From: an uncultured beta proteobacterium
GTDB taxonomy: Bacteria > Pseudomonadota > Gammaproteobacteria > Burkholderiales > Rhodocyclaceae
Direction: 5' to 3'
Assembly (NCBI GenBank): GCA_903908065.1
Contig: CAIVQO010000025.1
Location: 1-38,626 of the forward strand
Length of the DNA: 38,626 nucleotides
This document shows, in pieces, positions 25,948 through 35,189 of this stretch. The number at the start of each line of letters is the position of its first letter. The stretch's first letter is position 1. Below the pieces are notes generated by a model. It was given only the letters and a program-made list of their open reading frames with translations, did not search any database and was not told the origin of the DNA. The position numbers and the translations under genes were made by a program.

Positions 25948-27642
25948 TCAGCTCGCTGCTTCGAAGTGCTCCAGCAGCAGCTGCACGCTCTGGGTGCCGT
26001 TCCATTCGTTGATGTCGACGCGAAATGCTGCCGCGATCCGATCCGGCGCCGCGTCGGCAGCATTGAAGCGGATTGCATCGTAGCGCTGGCCGCCTTTTTG
26101 CAGCTTGAGCTTGAGGTGCTTGTCCTTGAGGATTCGCTGGCTGACGACTTCGAAGCGGTCGGCAAACAGCGGCGGCGGGAAGGCCTGGCCCCAGACCTCC
26201 TGCTGCATCATGCGCACGGCATCGATCGAGTAGTAGCCGGATTCCAGCACGCCGTCGGTTTCCAGGGTGCGCGACAGATCCGCGGGCGAAAGCAGTTCGC
26301 CGCAGACCTGTTCGAAGGCGGCCTCGAAGCGCGGCAGGTCGGCTTCGCGCAGGCTCAGGCCGGCGGCGGCGGCGTGGCCGCCGAAGCGCAACAGCAGGTC
26401 GGGGTGGCGCTTGGCCACCAGGTCGAGCGCGTCGCGCAGGTGCAGGCCGTGGATCGAGCGCCCGGAAGCCTTCAGTTCGCCTGCGTTACCGGGGGCGAAG
26501 GCGAAGGTGGGGCGGTGAAGCTTTTCCTTGACGCGCCCGGCAAGGATGCCGATCACCCCCTGGTGCCAGCCGGGATCAAACAGCGTCAGGCTGGTGCGGC
26601 TGCCCGGGTCGAGGCTGGCCAGCAGGAGCTCGGCATCGTCGCGCATTCCGGCCTCGATGTTGCGTCGTTCGCGGTTGATGGCGTCGAGCTGCTGGGCGAT
26701 GTTCAGTGCCCGCGCCGGATCGTCGGTGATCAGGCATTCGATGCCCAGCGCCATGTCGGCCAGGCGTCCCGCCGCGTTCAGGCGCGGGCCGATGGCGAAG
26801 CCGAGGTCGAAGCCGGCGGCACGGGCCGGCTCGCGCCCGGCTATGGAAAGCAGGGCAGCGATCCCCGGCTGCATGCGGCCGCTGCGGATGCGCGCCAGGC
26901 CCTGCGCCACCAGGATGCGGTTGTTGCGGTCGAGCGGCACCACGTCGGCAACGGTGCCCAGCGCCACGAGGTCGAGCAGGGAGGCGAGGTTGGGCTCCGG
27001 CTGTGTTGCGTAGGCGCCGCGCCGGCGCAGTTCGGCGCGCAACGCCAGCATCAGGTAGAACATCACGCCGACGCCGGCCAGCGCCTTGCTTGGAAAGCTG
27101 CAGCCGGGCTGGTTGGGATTGACGATGGCGGCGGCATCCGGAAGCGTTGCGGCCGGCAGGTGATGGTCGGTAATCAGCGTGTCGATGCCGAGCCGCCTGA
27201 GTTCGGTGACACCCTCGACGCTGGCAATGCCGTTGTCGACGGTGATTACCAGGTCGGGTCGGCGCGTCGCCGCGAGCTGCGCCACTTCCGGCGAAAGGCC
27301 ATAGCCCAGCGTGAATCGATCGGGCACCAGGTAGTCCACCGTGGCGCCCATCATGCGCAGTGCGCGCAGGCCGACGGCACAGCCGGTGGCCCCGTCGCAG
27401 TCGTAGTCGGCGACGATCAGCAGGCGCTGGCCGGCGGCTATCGCGTCAGCCAGGCGGGCGGCAGCGGCGGCGATGCCCTTCAGCTGGTCCGGCGCCAGCA
27501 GGGCGCTGGCTCGTGTGTCGAGTTCCTCCATGCCACGCACGCCACGCGCGGCATAGAGCCGTGCCAGCAGGGGGTGCACGCCGCCCTGTTCCAGGCTCCA
27601 GACGGCACGCGGGGGAGCCTCGCGCACGGTGATGCGGGTCAT
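25948..27642 (-). CDS. recJ: Single-strand-specific 5'-3' exonuclease RecJ
   Basis: A 564-residue DHH-family exonuclease used in recombination and mismatch repair. Motifs: LLIVADYDCDGATG (motif I), DLVITVDNGIAS (motif II), DTLITDHHLP (DHH motif III), AIVNPNQPGC, and the DHHA1 part FGGHAAAAGLSL. The C-terminal OB-like region has FEVVSQRILKDKHLKLKLQKGG. The gene converges with the GGDEF-EAL gene with no base between the two stop codons (TGA then TCA). It starts 4 bases inside the end of the upstream gene (ATGA overlap). Confidence 0.95.
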   Translation of the reverse strand: MTRITVREAPPRAVWSLEQGGVHPLLARLYAARGVRGMEELDTRASALLAPDQLKGIAAAAARLADAIAAGQRLLIVADYDCDGATGCAVGLRALRMMGATVDYLVPDRFTLGYGLSPEVAQLAATRRPDLVITVDNGIASVEGVTELRRLGIDTLITDHHLPAATLPDAAAIVNPNQPGCSFPSKALAGVGVMFYLMLALRAELRRRGAYATQPEPNLASLLDLVALGTVADVVPLDRNNRILVAQGLARIRSGRMQPGIAALLSIAGREPARAAGFDLGFAIGPRLNAAGRLADMALGIECLITDDPARALNIAQQLDAINRERRNIEAGMRDDAELLLASLDPGSRTSLTLFDPGWHQGVIGILAGRVKEKLHRPTFAFAPGNAGELKASGRSIHGLHLRDALDLVAKRHPDLLLRFGGHAAAAGLSLREADLPRFEAAFEQVCGELLSPADLSRTLETDGVLESGYYSIDAVRMMQQEVWGQAFPPPLFADRFEVVSQRILKDKHLKLKLQKGGQRYDAIRFNAADAAPDRIAAAFRVDINEWNGTQSVQLLLEHFEAAS

Positions 27643-28649
27643 TTGGCCGCCTTTGCAGCGAACGCCTCAGCCAGCGGTCGCGGTTTGCGCCAGAACTTCC
27701 ACAGCTCGCCGCGAGCGACATTCAGTTCGACGCTGTTGTGTTCGCCGGGGGCGAGCAGGCGCAGGCGACCTAGCCTGCCGGCGCGCAAGGCAGCCAGGGC
27801 CGGCGCCAGCCAGTCGGCGTCGAGGCGGACAAGGGCGTCGCGCCAGGCCAGCACGTCGCCCAGGCGGGCGGGGGCGGCCAAGGCGTCGAACAGGGCCAGC
27901 GTGGCGCGTCCTGCTTCTGGCTCGAAGCGCGCAGGCAGGGGTCGCTGCGCGATGCCCTGCCAGGCGGCGAGGCCAAGCGGCACCGGGTCGGCCGCCCAGA
28001 GCTGGTCGTGGCGGCCGCGGCCGGTGCCTTGCGGCCGGCCACCGCCCCAGGGCCACAGCGAATTTACCGTCGGCCGTCCGGCGGCTTCGCGTGCCAGATT
28101 CACCGGGTGGGCATGGAGCACCATCTGCGCCTCGTTGAGGGCCTGGCGCCAGGGGCGGTAGTCGGCATGCGCCGGCAGCGGCGCGGCGGCACGGCCGATG
28201 CCGGCTTGCAGCGCGGCAAAGGCCGGCGCCGGCTTCCGCAGGCGCAGGTTCCAGCACTGCGGCGCCAGGCTATCGATGTCGCCCAGGGATTCAAAAGTCG
28301 GCGCCAGCGATACGGCGAGCGCTTCGGCTTCGGCGTCGTCGAGGGCCAGCTGGGCGGGGTCGTCGAGCACCATGCTGCGTTCTTCGAAGCGCAGCCGCAC
28401 CGGGTCGAGGCATAGCCAGTCGGCATCGTCTCGCGCGCGGCCGAAGGCCAGGCGGCGCAGTGCCGCCGCCGGCACCGGGAGATCGGCGCCAAGCTCGGTG
28501 GCCAGCAGCCCCTCGGCATCGGCCGCTGCCGCAGGATTCAGCCGGCCACGGCCCAGCAGCAGGGAAAACGCTGGCAGCGGCAGGTCGCAGGATAGGTCTG
28601 CAAGGGCCTGGCGCGGCCAGATCAGGCCGGGTACGACGAGGGTCAGCAT
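27639..28649 (-). CDS. RpfE/COG4255-like protein
   Basis: A 336-residue protein beginning MLTLVVPGLIWPRQAL. Members of the COG4255 group (annotated RpfE-type regulatory protein or cofactor-independent phosphoglycerate mutase-like) share this N-terminus, the central LAPQCWNLRL and the GRPTVNSLWPWGGGRPQG stretch, all visible here. No catalytic function is proven for the group. The stop overlaps the recJ start by 4 bases, and the pairing with recJ is common in betaproteobacteria. Start 28649 is chosen because sequence before it is not conserved; TAAGAT on the minus strand (28691-28696) could be its -10. Confidence 0.75.
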   Translation of the reverse strand: MLTLVVPGLIWPRQALADLSCDLPLPAFSLLLGRGRLNPAAAADAEGLLATELGADLPVPAAALRRLAFGRARDDADWLCLDPVRLRFEERSMVLDDPAQLALDDAEAEALAVSLAPTFESLGDIDSLAPQCWNLRLRKPAPAFAALQAGIGRAAAPLPAHADYRPWRQALNEAQMVLHAHPVNLAREAAGRPTVNSLWPWGGGRPQGTGRGRHDQLWAADPVPLGLAAWQGIAQRPLPARFEPEAGRATLALFDALAAPARLGDVLAWRDALVRLDADWLAPALAALRAGRLGRLRLLAPGEHNSVELNVARGELWKFWRKPRPLAEAFAAKAAK

Positions 28650-28762
28650 GCGTTGCGAAAAGGTAAGGGCGGGGAGGGGCTGGAAGGCGAATCTTACCGG
28701 CGGCAACCGGTGCGCGGGCCCGCACTCTATACTGTCCGCCATTCCCTGTCCCGCCTGCCCTG

Positions 28763-30013
28763 ATGTACGAACTCCTGATCGGTCTGCGTTACACCCGCGC
28801 CCAGCCGCGCGAAGGGGCCGCCAACCGTTTCATATCCTTCATCGCGCTGATTTCCATGCTCGGCCTGGCGCTGGGCGTGGCGGCGTTGATCGTGGTGCTG
28901 TCGGTGATGAACGGCTTCCAGAAGGAATTGCGCGAGCGCATCCTTGGCGTGGTGTCGCATATCCAGGTCAGCGGCGGCGGTGGTGAGCTGGAGGACTGGA
29001 CCAAGGTATTGCAGGGCGTGGCCCGCCATCCGCGGGTCAAGGCGGCGGCGCCCTACGTGCAGCAGCAGGGCATGCTGAGCTTCGACGGGCAGGTGCGTGG
29101 CATGATGCTGCGCGGCATCCTGCCCGAGGCCGAGGACAAGGTGGCGAACTTCGTCCGCTACATGAAAGCGGGCAAGCTCGATGCGCTGCGCCCCGGCGAA
29201 TTTGGCATGGTGCTCGGCAGCGAGCTGGCGCGCGCCCTGCGCGTGCGCCAGGGCGACAAGATCACGCTGCTGGCGCCGCAAGGGATGGTGACGCCGGCGG
29301 CTTTGCTGCCGCGCATCAAGCAGTTCCGCGTGGTCGGCATCTTCGAGGCCGGCATGTTCGAGTTCGATTCCGGCCTGGCCCTGGTGCATCTGGAGGACGC
29401 GCAAAAGCTGTATCGCATGGACGATCGCGTCAGCGGCGTGCGGCTCAAGGTCGACGACCTCTTCGCCGCGCCGCAGATCGGGCGCGAATTGATGCGCTAT
29501 CTCGACGGCGAGATCTGGATCAGCGACTGGACCCGCAGTCACGCCAATTTTTTCCGCGCCGTCGAAATCGAAAAGCGCATGATGTTCCTGATCCTGCTGC
29601 TGATCGTCGCCGTCGCCGCCTTCAACATCGTGTCCACGCTGGTGATGGCGGTGCAGGACAAGCGCGCCGACATCGCCATCCTGCGCACCCTGGGCGCCAG
29701 CCCGCGCAGCATCATGGGCATCTTCGTGGTGCAGGGGACGCTGATCGGCGTGGTCGGGCTGCTGGCCGGGATTGCCGGCGGCGTGGCGCTGGCGCTCAAC
29801 ATCGACGTCGTGGTGCCGGCCCTGGAACGCGTGTTGGGGATGCAGTTCCTGGCCAAGGACGTGTATTACATCAGCGACCTGCCGTCCGACCTGCATTGGT
29901 CGGATGTGTGGACCATCGGCAGCGTTTCCTTCGTGCTGACCTTGCTGGCGACGCTGTACCCGAGCTGGCGGGCCTCGCGCACGCAACCGGCGGAGGCGCT
30001 GCGCTATGAGTAA
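28763..30013 (+). CDS. lolC: Lipoprotein-releasing ABC transporter permease LolC/E type
   Basis: A 416-residue permease. The N-terminal [11 protein letters not shown] and [40 protein letters not shown] are Lol hallmarks. A periplasmic MacB_PCD-like domain spans about 50-250. Three C-terminal helices carry the FtsX domain ([48 protein letters not shown], ending [13 protein letters not shown]). It extracts mature lipoproteins from the inner membrane for LolA. Only one permease gene is present, so it may act as a homodimer (LolF-like) rather than a LolC/LolE pair. TATACT at 28728-28733 is a possible -10. It overlaps lolD by 8 bases. Confidence 0.93.
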   Translation: MYELLIGLRYTRAQPREGAANRFISFIALISMLGLALGVAALIVVLSVMNGFQKELRERILGVVSHIQVSGGGGELEDWTKVLQGVARHPRVKAAAPYVQQQGMLSFDGQVRGMMLRGILPEAEDKVANFVRYMKAGKLDALRPGEFGMVLGSELARALRVRQGDKITLLAPQGMVTPAALLPRIKQFRVVGIFEAGMFEFDSGLALVHLEDAQKLYRMDDRVSGVRLKVDDLFAAPQIGRELMRYLDGEIWISDWTRSHANFFRAVEIEKRMMFLILLLIVAVAAFNIVSTLVMAVQDKRADIAILRTLGASPRSIMGIFVVQGTLIGVVGLLAGIAGGVALALNIDVVVPALERVLGMQFLAKDVYYISDLPSDLHWSDVWTIGSVSFVLTLLATLYPSWRASRTQPAEALRYE

Positions 30014-30686
30014 GCCGGTGCTGGCCAGCAGCGGCCTGAGCAAGATATTCCGCCAGGGTAGGAACGAGGTGCCGGTGCTGGGCGGCGTCGATTTGGAAGT
30101 CGGCGCTGGCGAGACGGTGGCCGTCGTCGGCGCCAGCGGTTCCGGCAAGAGCACCCTGCTGCACCTGCTGGGCGGCCTCGATGCGCCAACTTCCGGTCGC
30201 GTCGAACTGCAGGGGCGCGACCTGGCGGCACTCGACGAGCGCGCGCGCGGCCAGGTGCGCAATGCCGCGCTGGGCTTTGTCTATCAGTTCCATCACCTGC
30301 TGATGGAGTTCAGTGCGGTCGAGAATGTCGCCATGCCGCTGCTGATCCGGCGCATGGAAAGGCGCGAGGCCGAGCGCCAGGCGGCGGTGGTGCTGCAGCG
30401 TGTCGGCCTCGGCCATCGCCTGACGCACCGGCCGGGCGAGCTTTCCGGCGGCGAACGCCAGCGCGTCGCCGTGGCGCGCGCCCTGGTGACGCAGCCGGCC
30501 TGCCTGCTGGCCGACGAGCCGACCGGCAATCTTGATCGTATCGCCGCCGATGCCGTGTTCGGTTTGCTGCTGGAGCTCTGCCGCGAGCGCGGTGCGGCAC
30601 TGGTGCTGGTGACCCACGACGGCGAGCTGGCGGCGCGTGCCGACCGGGTGCTGCACCTAAGCGACGGGGTGCTGCGCGCGGCGTGA
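30006..30686 (+). CDS. lolD: Lipoprotein-releasing ABC transporter ATPase LolD
   Basis: A 226-residue ATPase. Walker A is GASGSGKST, the Q-loop region is [25 protein letters not shown] (the YQFHHLL motif is typical of LolD), the signature is [15 protein letters not shown], Walker B is [12 protein letters not shown] and the switch His is in [10 protein letters not shown]. It powers LolC. Its ATG lies inside the end of lolC (ATGAGTAA). The 3' end overlaps the convergent DUF2062 gene by 30 bases. Confidence 0.95.
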   Translation: MSKPVLASSGLSKIFRQGRNEVPVLGGVDLEVGAGETVAVVGASGSGKSTLLHLLGGLDAPTSGRVELQGRDLAALDERARGQVRNAALGFVYQFHHLLMEFSAVENVAMPLLIRRMERREAERQAAVVLQRVGLGHRLTHRPGELSGGERQRVAVARALVTQPACLLADEPTGNLDRIAADAVFGLLLELCRERGAALVLVTHDGELAARADRVLHLSDGVLRAA

Positions 30687-31211
30687 CTTGCGTCGCCGCC
30701 AGGCACGCACCAGATAGATGCGCCAGGCCAGTTTGACCAGCAGGTAACCCGCCAGGGCCAGTCCCGACGCGAGCAGTACCAGGCCCAGCGCCAGCGGCGC
30801 GCCGAGCCCGGCCATCCAGTCGATCAGCATTCCGGTCCAGGCCGCGAAACTTTCCTCGCCCCAGTCGGGCGGTGGCACGAAGCGCTGCCCCGGTCCCGGT
30901 ATCACCCACTGGCCGATGGCATAGGCCACCACGTAGAGCGGCACGATGGTGAAGGGATTGGTGTACACCGTGGTCAGCATCGCCAACGGCAGGTTGACGC
31001 GGAAGACCACGGCGCAGATCGCCGCGCCCAGCATCTGTAAGGGGCCGGGGATCAGCCCGCAGAACATGCCGGCGGCGACGGCGCCCGCCGCCGAGTGGCG
31101 GTTGAGGTCCCACAGCCGGGGGTGGAGTAGGGTGTTCTCGAACGGACGCAGCCAGCGGTTGGCGCGGATCGCCTCGTGGTCCGGCAGGTATTTGCGCAGG
31201 TGGCGACGCAT
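30657..31211 (-). CDS. DUF2062 membrane protein
   Basis: A 184-residue protein of the DUF2062 family. The soluble start [23 protein letters not shown] and the motif [35 protein letters not shown] are diagnostic, followed by [21 protein letters not shown] and a C-terminal membrane helix with a basic tail. Function unknown. Start 31211 is set by the conserved N-terminus. It lies 22 bases after the FAH-family gene on the same strand and its end overlaps lolD tail-to-tail. Confidence 0.85.
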   Translation of the reverse strand: MRRHLRKYLPDHEAIRANRWLRPFENTLLHPRLWDLNRHSAAGAVAAGMFCGLIPGPLQMLGAAICAVVFRVNLPLAMLTTVYTNPFTIVPLYVVAYAIGQWVIPGPGQRFVPPPDWGEESFAAWTGMLIDWMAGLGAPLALGLVLLASGLALAGYLLVKLAWRIYLVRAWRRRKSRRAQHPVA

Positions 31212-31233
31212 GGACGGCGGGCCGGGAACTCCG

Positions 31234-31932
31234 TCAGACGATGCGCAGCGACAGTTCGCCAAGGCCGTCGATGCCGCCGCTGACCAGGTCACCGTGCACC
31301 ATGGGACCGACGCCTTCCGGTGTGCCGGTGAAGATCAGGTCGCCCGGGCGCAATTCGAAATAGCGCGACAGGTGGGCGATGGTCTCCGGCACCGACCAGA
31401 TCAGGTCGGCAAGATCACCTTGTTGTTTGAGCACGCCGTTCACCGTGAGCCAGATGCGACCGGACGAAGGGTGGCCGATGGCGCTGGCCGGATGCAAGGG
31501 CCCGATTGGCGCCGAGCGGTCGAAAGATTTGCCCAGCTCCCAGGGGCGCCCCTTGTCCTTGAGCGCGGTTTGCAGGTCGCGCCGCGTCATGTCGAGGCCG
31601 ATGGCATAGCCCCAGATGTGTTCGTTGGCGTTGGCTGCTTCAATTTCACTGCCGGACTTGCCGATCGCCACCACCAGCTCGACCTCGTGGTGGTAGTTGG
31701 CGGTTGCGGCGGGGTAGGGGTGGTCGGCGGTCTGCCCGGGCGCCACCGGCACTACCGCATCGGCCGGCTTGCAGAAGAAGAAGGGTGGCTCGCGCGTCGG
31801 GTCGGAGCCCATCTCGCGGGCGTGCGCCGCGTAGTTGCGGCCGACGCAGTAGATGCGGCGTACGGGAAAGCGGTCATCGCTGCCGGCGATGGCAACGCTG
31901 GGAATCGGATCGGGCGTAAAGACGTGGCTCAT
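31234..31932 (-). CDS. Fumarylacetoacetate-hydrolase family protein, fumarylpyruvate hydrolase-like
   Basis: A 232-residue FAH-fold enzyme. It shows VRRIYCVGRNYAAHAREMG, FFFCKPADAVV, the metal ligands in YHHEVELVVAIG, GYAIGLDMTRRDLQ, the catalytic K-rich KGRPWELGKSFDRSAPIGP and FTGTPEGVGPM. The pattern is closest to fumarylpyruvate hydrolases (NagK-like) of the gentisate pathway, but no gentisate dioxygenase is nearby, so the substrate could also be another acylpyruvate or oxaloacetate. It is followed by the DUF2062 gene. Confidence 0.85.
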   Translation of the reverse strand: MSHVFTPDPIPSVAIAGSDDRFPVRRIYCVGRNYAAHAREMGSDPTREPPFFFCKPADAVVPVAPGQTADHPYPAATANYHHEVELVVAIGKSGSEIEAANANEHIWGYAIGLDMTRRDLQTALKDKGRPWELGKSFDRSAPIGPLHPASAIGHPSSGRIWLTVNGVLKQQGDLADLIWSVPETIAHLSRYFELRPGDLIFTGTPEGVGPMVHGDLVSGGIDGLGELSLRIV

Positions 31933-32196
31933 GGTGACTCCGTTAGGGGAGGCCCGATTATCCACCAGAGTCGGGCGGCGCCTGGTGCATTGCACCGGAA
32001 ATGGACGGATGGTCCTGCGCCAATCCAGTCCCCCATGCAAAGCTGCAGATGCGGCATTGCGGCAAATTGGAAATATCGATATGGAATAAATGACCACATT
32101 AAAAATATGGTTTGGACATCGATGGCGCGTCGGGCGAACAATGCCTTGACCCATCCATCGAGGCGGGCTAAACAACATTAAGGAGGAAACGACACC
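31933..32196. promoter_or_regulatory. AT-rich divergent control region before the CBS gene
   Basis: 264 bp without a gene. The part at 32065-32130 is strikingly AT-rich for this genome and contains the palindrome ATATCGATAT (32073-32082). A candidate promoter is TTGACC (32146-32151), 17-bp spacer, TAAACA (32169-32174). A strong Shine-Dalgarno sequence, AAGGAGG, lies before the ATG at 32197. Confidence 0.4.
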
Positions 32197-32784
32197 ATGC
32201 GCCAGTATTCCGTTTTGCCTCACCGGCCCTTGCGGCCCCACACCGCCTTTCACGTTCCCTGCCAGGATCTGCCTCCCCGCGTTAGCCTTGACGACGCCGC
32301 GGAATCGGTGATGACGGACTTCAGGAAGGTCACCGCCTTCACCATCGACCCCGACGTCAGTGTCGATACGGCGGCGCGCGTGATGCGGCGGCGCAAGGTG
32401 CATCTGCTGCTGGTGGTCGATGTCGACAACGAGGTGCTGGGCATCATCACCTCCAATGACCTGATCGGCGAAAAGACCCTGCAATGCATCTCCGCGCGCG
32501 GTATTGCCCGTGAGGACGCCCTGGTGCGCGACATCATGACGGCCCAGGACCGCCTCGAAGTGATCAGCATGGATGACGTGGCCCACGCCCATGTCGGCCA
32601 TGTCGTGGCGACCTTGAAGGCCACGGGCCGCCGCCACGCCGCCGTGGTTGACGAGGACGCCGCCGGGCGCCAGGTGTTGCGCGGCCTGTTCGCCGCCTCG
32701 CAACTAGAGCGACAGCTGGGCGAGGCAGTCAGCACACCGGAGATCGCCAGCACCTTTGCCGAGATCAGCATCGCGCTGAAGTAG
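32197..32784 (+). CDS. CBS-domain-pair protein
   Basis: A 195-residue protein with two CBS motifs forming a Bateman module: VMTDFRKVTAFTIDPDVSVDTAARVMRRRKVHLLLVVDVDNEVLGIITSNDLI (about 38-90), and VRDIMTAQDRLEVISMDDVAHAHVGHVVATLKATGRRHAAVVDED with GLFAASQLERQL (about 107-175). It has no attached enzyme domain. Such proteins bind adenosine nucleotides and regulate partners. The ATG has a near-perfect Shine-Dalgarno sequence (AAGGAGG), one of the strongest in the window, suggesting high expression. Confidence 0.88.
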   Translation: MRQYSVLPHRPLRPHTAFHVPCQDLPPRVSLDDAAESVMTDFRKVTAFTIDPDVSVDTAARVMRRRKVHLLLVVDVDNEVLGIITSNDLIGEKTLQCISARGIAREDALVRDIMTAQDRLEVISMDDVAHAHVGHVVATLKATGRRHAAVVDEDAAGRQVLRGLFAASQLERQLGEAVSTPEIASTFAEISIALK

Positions 32785-32802
32785 CTGCCGTCCCGCATTC
32801 CG

Positions 32803-32831
32803 GGCGCATGGTCTAATCCGGACCATGCGCC
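32803..32831 (+). promoter_or_regulatory. 11-bp perfect inverted repeat enclosing the comEC start codon
   Basis: GGCGCATGGTC (32803-32813), loop TAATCCG, GACCATGCGCC (32821-32831). The comEC ATG (32825-32827) sits in the right arm. A -10-like TCTAAT (32812-32817) lies in the left arm and loop, 7 bases before the ATG. In a readthrough mRNA the start codon would be buried in a hairpin. Confidence 0.6.
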
Positions 32832-35182
32832 TGTTCGTTTTGTCGTTTGCCGTCGGCATCTGCCTGCTGCAGTTGCAGCCGGCCCTGCCTGCGCTGGCAC
32901 AGCTGGCTGCGCTTGGCGCGGCGGCGCTGCTCGCCTTGGGCCTGGCTGCGACGGGCCAAAAGTCGGCGCCGGGGACACGGCGATTCCTGCGCCAAACCCT
33001 GCTGGCAATGGGCGCCGCAGGCCTTGGCCTGCTCTGGGCTGCCGGACTCGCCCACTGGCGCCTGGCCGAGGAGCTGACGCGCGACCTGGAAGGGCGCGAC
33101 ATCGAGGTGCGCGGCGTGGTGGCCGGCCTGCCGCAGGAACTCGAACGCGGCCTGCGTTTCGTCTTCGATGTCGAACAGGCCGTGCCCGGCGTGCCGCGCC
33201 GGATCTCGCTGGCCTGGTACCGCGGCAGCGACGGCGAGGCCGATGAAAGCCAGCGCGTGCCGGTGCGCGCCGGCGAACGCTGGCGGCTCACGGTGCGCCT
33301 CAAGCGCCCGCACGGTAACCTGAATCCCCATGGCTTCGACTACGAGGCCTGGCTGTTCGAGCGCGGCATCCGTGCCACCGGCTACGTGCGTCCGCGCGCC
33401 GAGGCGGAGCGCCTCGAGGCACGCGTCTGGCGTCCGGGCTACGCCGTGGAAATGCTGCGCGAGGCGATCCGTGACCGCTTTCACGTCGCGCTGCCGGATG
33501 CACCCTATGCCGGGATCCTGATCGCGCTGGCCATCGGCGACCAGCAGGCGATTGCGCCGGAATTCTGGCAGTCCTTTGCCCGCACCGGCATCACGCACCT
33601 GATGAGCATTTCCGGATTGCATGTGACGATGTTTGCGGGACTGGCCTATGCATTGGTGAATTGGCTTTGGCGACGTTCGATGCGCCTGCCGCTCCGCCTG
33701 CCGGCGCAGAAGGCGGCGGCGCTGGGCGGCCTGCTGGCGGCTTTCGGCTATTGCCTGTTGGCCGGCTTCGCCGTACCGGCGCAGCGCACGCTCTACATGC
33801 TGGGCGTGGTGGCGCTGGCCCATCTTGCGGCGCGCGAACTTTCCGCTTCGCGCGTTCTGGCGCTGGCCTTGCTGATTGTGCTGCTGCTCGATCCCTGGGC
33901 AGTGCTGGCGGCCGGCTTCTGGCTCTCCTTCGGCGCCGTCGGCCTGCTGTTCCTCATCGGCGGCGGGCGGCTGGGGCCGGCGCACTGGCTGCGCGAATGG
34001 TTGCGCGCGCAATGGGCGGTGACGATAGGCATGCTGCCGGCACTGCTGATGTTGTTCCAGCAGTTTTCGCTGGTTTCGCCGCTGGCGAATGCCCTGGCGA
34101 TTCCGCTGGTCAGCTTCGTCATCACGCCGCTGGCCATGCTCGGCAGCCTGCCGCTGCTCGACCCGGTGCTGGCCGTGGCGCATTGGGTTACCGGAGCCAT
34201 GATGGCGGCCGTGGAGTGGCTGGCGGCTTTGCCCCTGGCAGTCTGGCTGCAAGCGGCGCCACCGGTCTGGGCAATGTTGCTGGCGCTGGCGGGCGGCGTC
34301 TGGCTGTTGCTTCCGCGCGGCTTTCCGGCGCGCTGGCTGGGTTTGCTGTGCTTCCTGCCGCTGCTGAGCGCCGAGGCCCCGCGCCCGCTCGCCGGCACGG
34401 CGCAGGTTACGGTGCTCGATGTCGGGCAGGGCCTCGCGATCCACGTGCAGACGGCGCGACATGACATGCTGTTCGATGCCGGGCCGGCGTTTTCCGTCGA
34501 TGCCGACAGCGGCAACCGCATCATTGCGCCCTACCTGCGTGCGCTGGGCGTGCGCCGGCTCGATACGATGGTGATCAGCCATGCCGACAAGGACCACGAA
34601 GGCGGCGCCGCTTCAGTGCTGGCGGCAATGCCAGTAGCGCTGCTGAAGACCTCGCTGCCCTTCGAGCACCCCCTGTCGGCGCAGCCGGTGCGCCATGAGC
34701 TGTGCGTCGATGGCGACGCCTGGGAATGGGATGGCGTGCGCTTCGAGATGCTGCACCCGGCCGGTGAGCCGCTGTCGCGCAAGTCCAACGACCTTAGCTG
34801 CGTGCTGCGCGTGGCAGCCGGCGGGCACCGGATGCTGCTGACCTCGGACATCGAAGCGGTCTCCGAACAGGCGCTGCTGGCGCGTCACGGCCAGCGCCTG
34901 GCGGCGGAGGCGATGACGGCGCCACACCACGGCAGCAAGACCTCCTCGACCGCCGAATTCATCGCTGCCGTGGGTGCCCGCGAGGTGGTCTTCCCGGTCG
35001 GCTATCGCAACCGCTTCGGCCATCCGAAGGAGGAGGTCCTGGCGCGCCATGCGGCGGCGGGCGCACGCCTACACCGCACCGACCGCGACGGCGCGGTGAG
35101 CCTGCTGCTCTCGCCGCTGGGCGTGGCCGTGCGCCATGAGCGCGCCGAAAGTCGGCGCTACTGGCACGGCGACGCGCCATAA
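32825..35182 (+). CDS. comEC: DNA internalisation/competence protein ComEC/Rec2
   Basis: A 785-residue protein with the full ComEC layout. N-terminal helices and a DUF4131-like OB region (about 60-190) precede the Competence domain (about 225-500), which contains ILIALAIGDQQAIAPEFWQSFARTGITHLMSISGLHVTMFAGL. The C-terminal metallo-beta-lactamase domain (about 530-770) has VLDVGQGLAIHVQT, the metal motif SHADKDHEGGAA, LLTSDIE and APHHGSKTSS. ComEC forms the inner-membrane channel for single-stranded DNA uptake. The ATG is inside a perfect inverted repeat. The 3' end contains another hairpin (GCGCCGA/TCGGCGC, 35142-35158). Confidence 0.95.
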   Translation: MRLFVLSFAVGICLLQLQPALPALAQLAALGAAALLALGLAATGQKSAPGTRRFLRQTLLAMGAAGLGLLWAAGLAHWRLAEELTRDLEGRDIEVRGVVAGLPQELERGLRFVFDVEQAVPGVPRRISLAWYRGSDGEADESQRVPVRAGERWRLTVRLKRPHGNLNPHGFDYEAWLFERGIRATGYVRPRAEAERLEARVWRPGYAVEMLREAIRDRFHVALPDAPYAGILIALAIGDQQAIAPEFWQSFARTGITHLMSISGLHVTMFAGLAYALVNWLWRRSMRLPLRLPAQKAAALGGLLAAFGYCLLAGFAVPAQRTLYMLGVVALAHLAARELSASRVLALALLIVLLLDPWAVLAAGFWLSFGAVGLLFLIGGGRLGPAHWLREWLRAQWAVTIGMLPALLMLFQQFSLVSPLANALAIPLVSFVITPLAMLGSLPLLDPVLAVAHWVTGAMMAAVEWLAALPLAVWLQAAPPVWAMLLALAGGVWLLLPRGFPARWLGLLCFLPLLSAEAPRPLAGTAQVTVLDVGQGLAIHVQTARHDMLFDAGPAFSVDADSGNRIIAPYLRALGVRRLDTMVISHADKDHEGGAASVLAAMPVALLKTSLPFEHPLSAQPVRHELCVDGDAWEWDGVRFEMLHPAGEPLSRKSNDLSCVLRVAAGGHRMLLTSDIEAVSEQALLARHGQRLAAEAMTAPHHGSKTSSTAEFIAAVGAREVVFPVGYRNRFGHPKEEVLARHAAAGARLHRTDRDGAVSLLLSPLGVAVRHERAESRRYWHGDAP

Positions 35183-35189
35183 TCCGGGC

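Noticed and set aside
25966-28161. Very long plus-strand open frame opposite recJ and the RpfE-like gene
   Set aside because: It spans two real minus-strand genes with clear motifs and overlaps, and its product has no family features.
32813-34597. Long open frame (nearly 600 codons) antisense to comEC
   Set aside because: Its translation is Arg/Gln/His-rich and of low complexity with no recognisable motif. Such frames are common opposite high-GC genes, and ComEC is unambiguous on the other strand.
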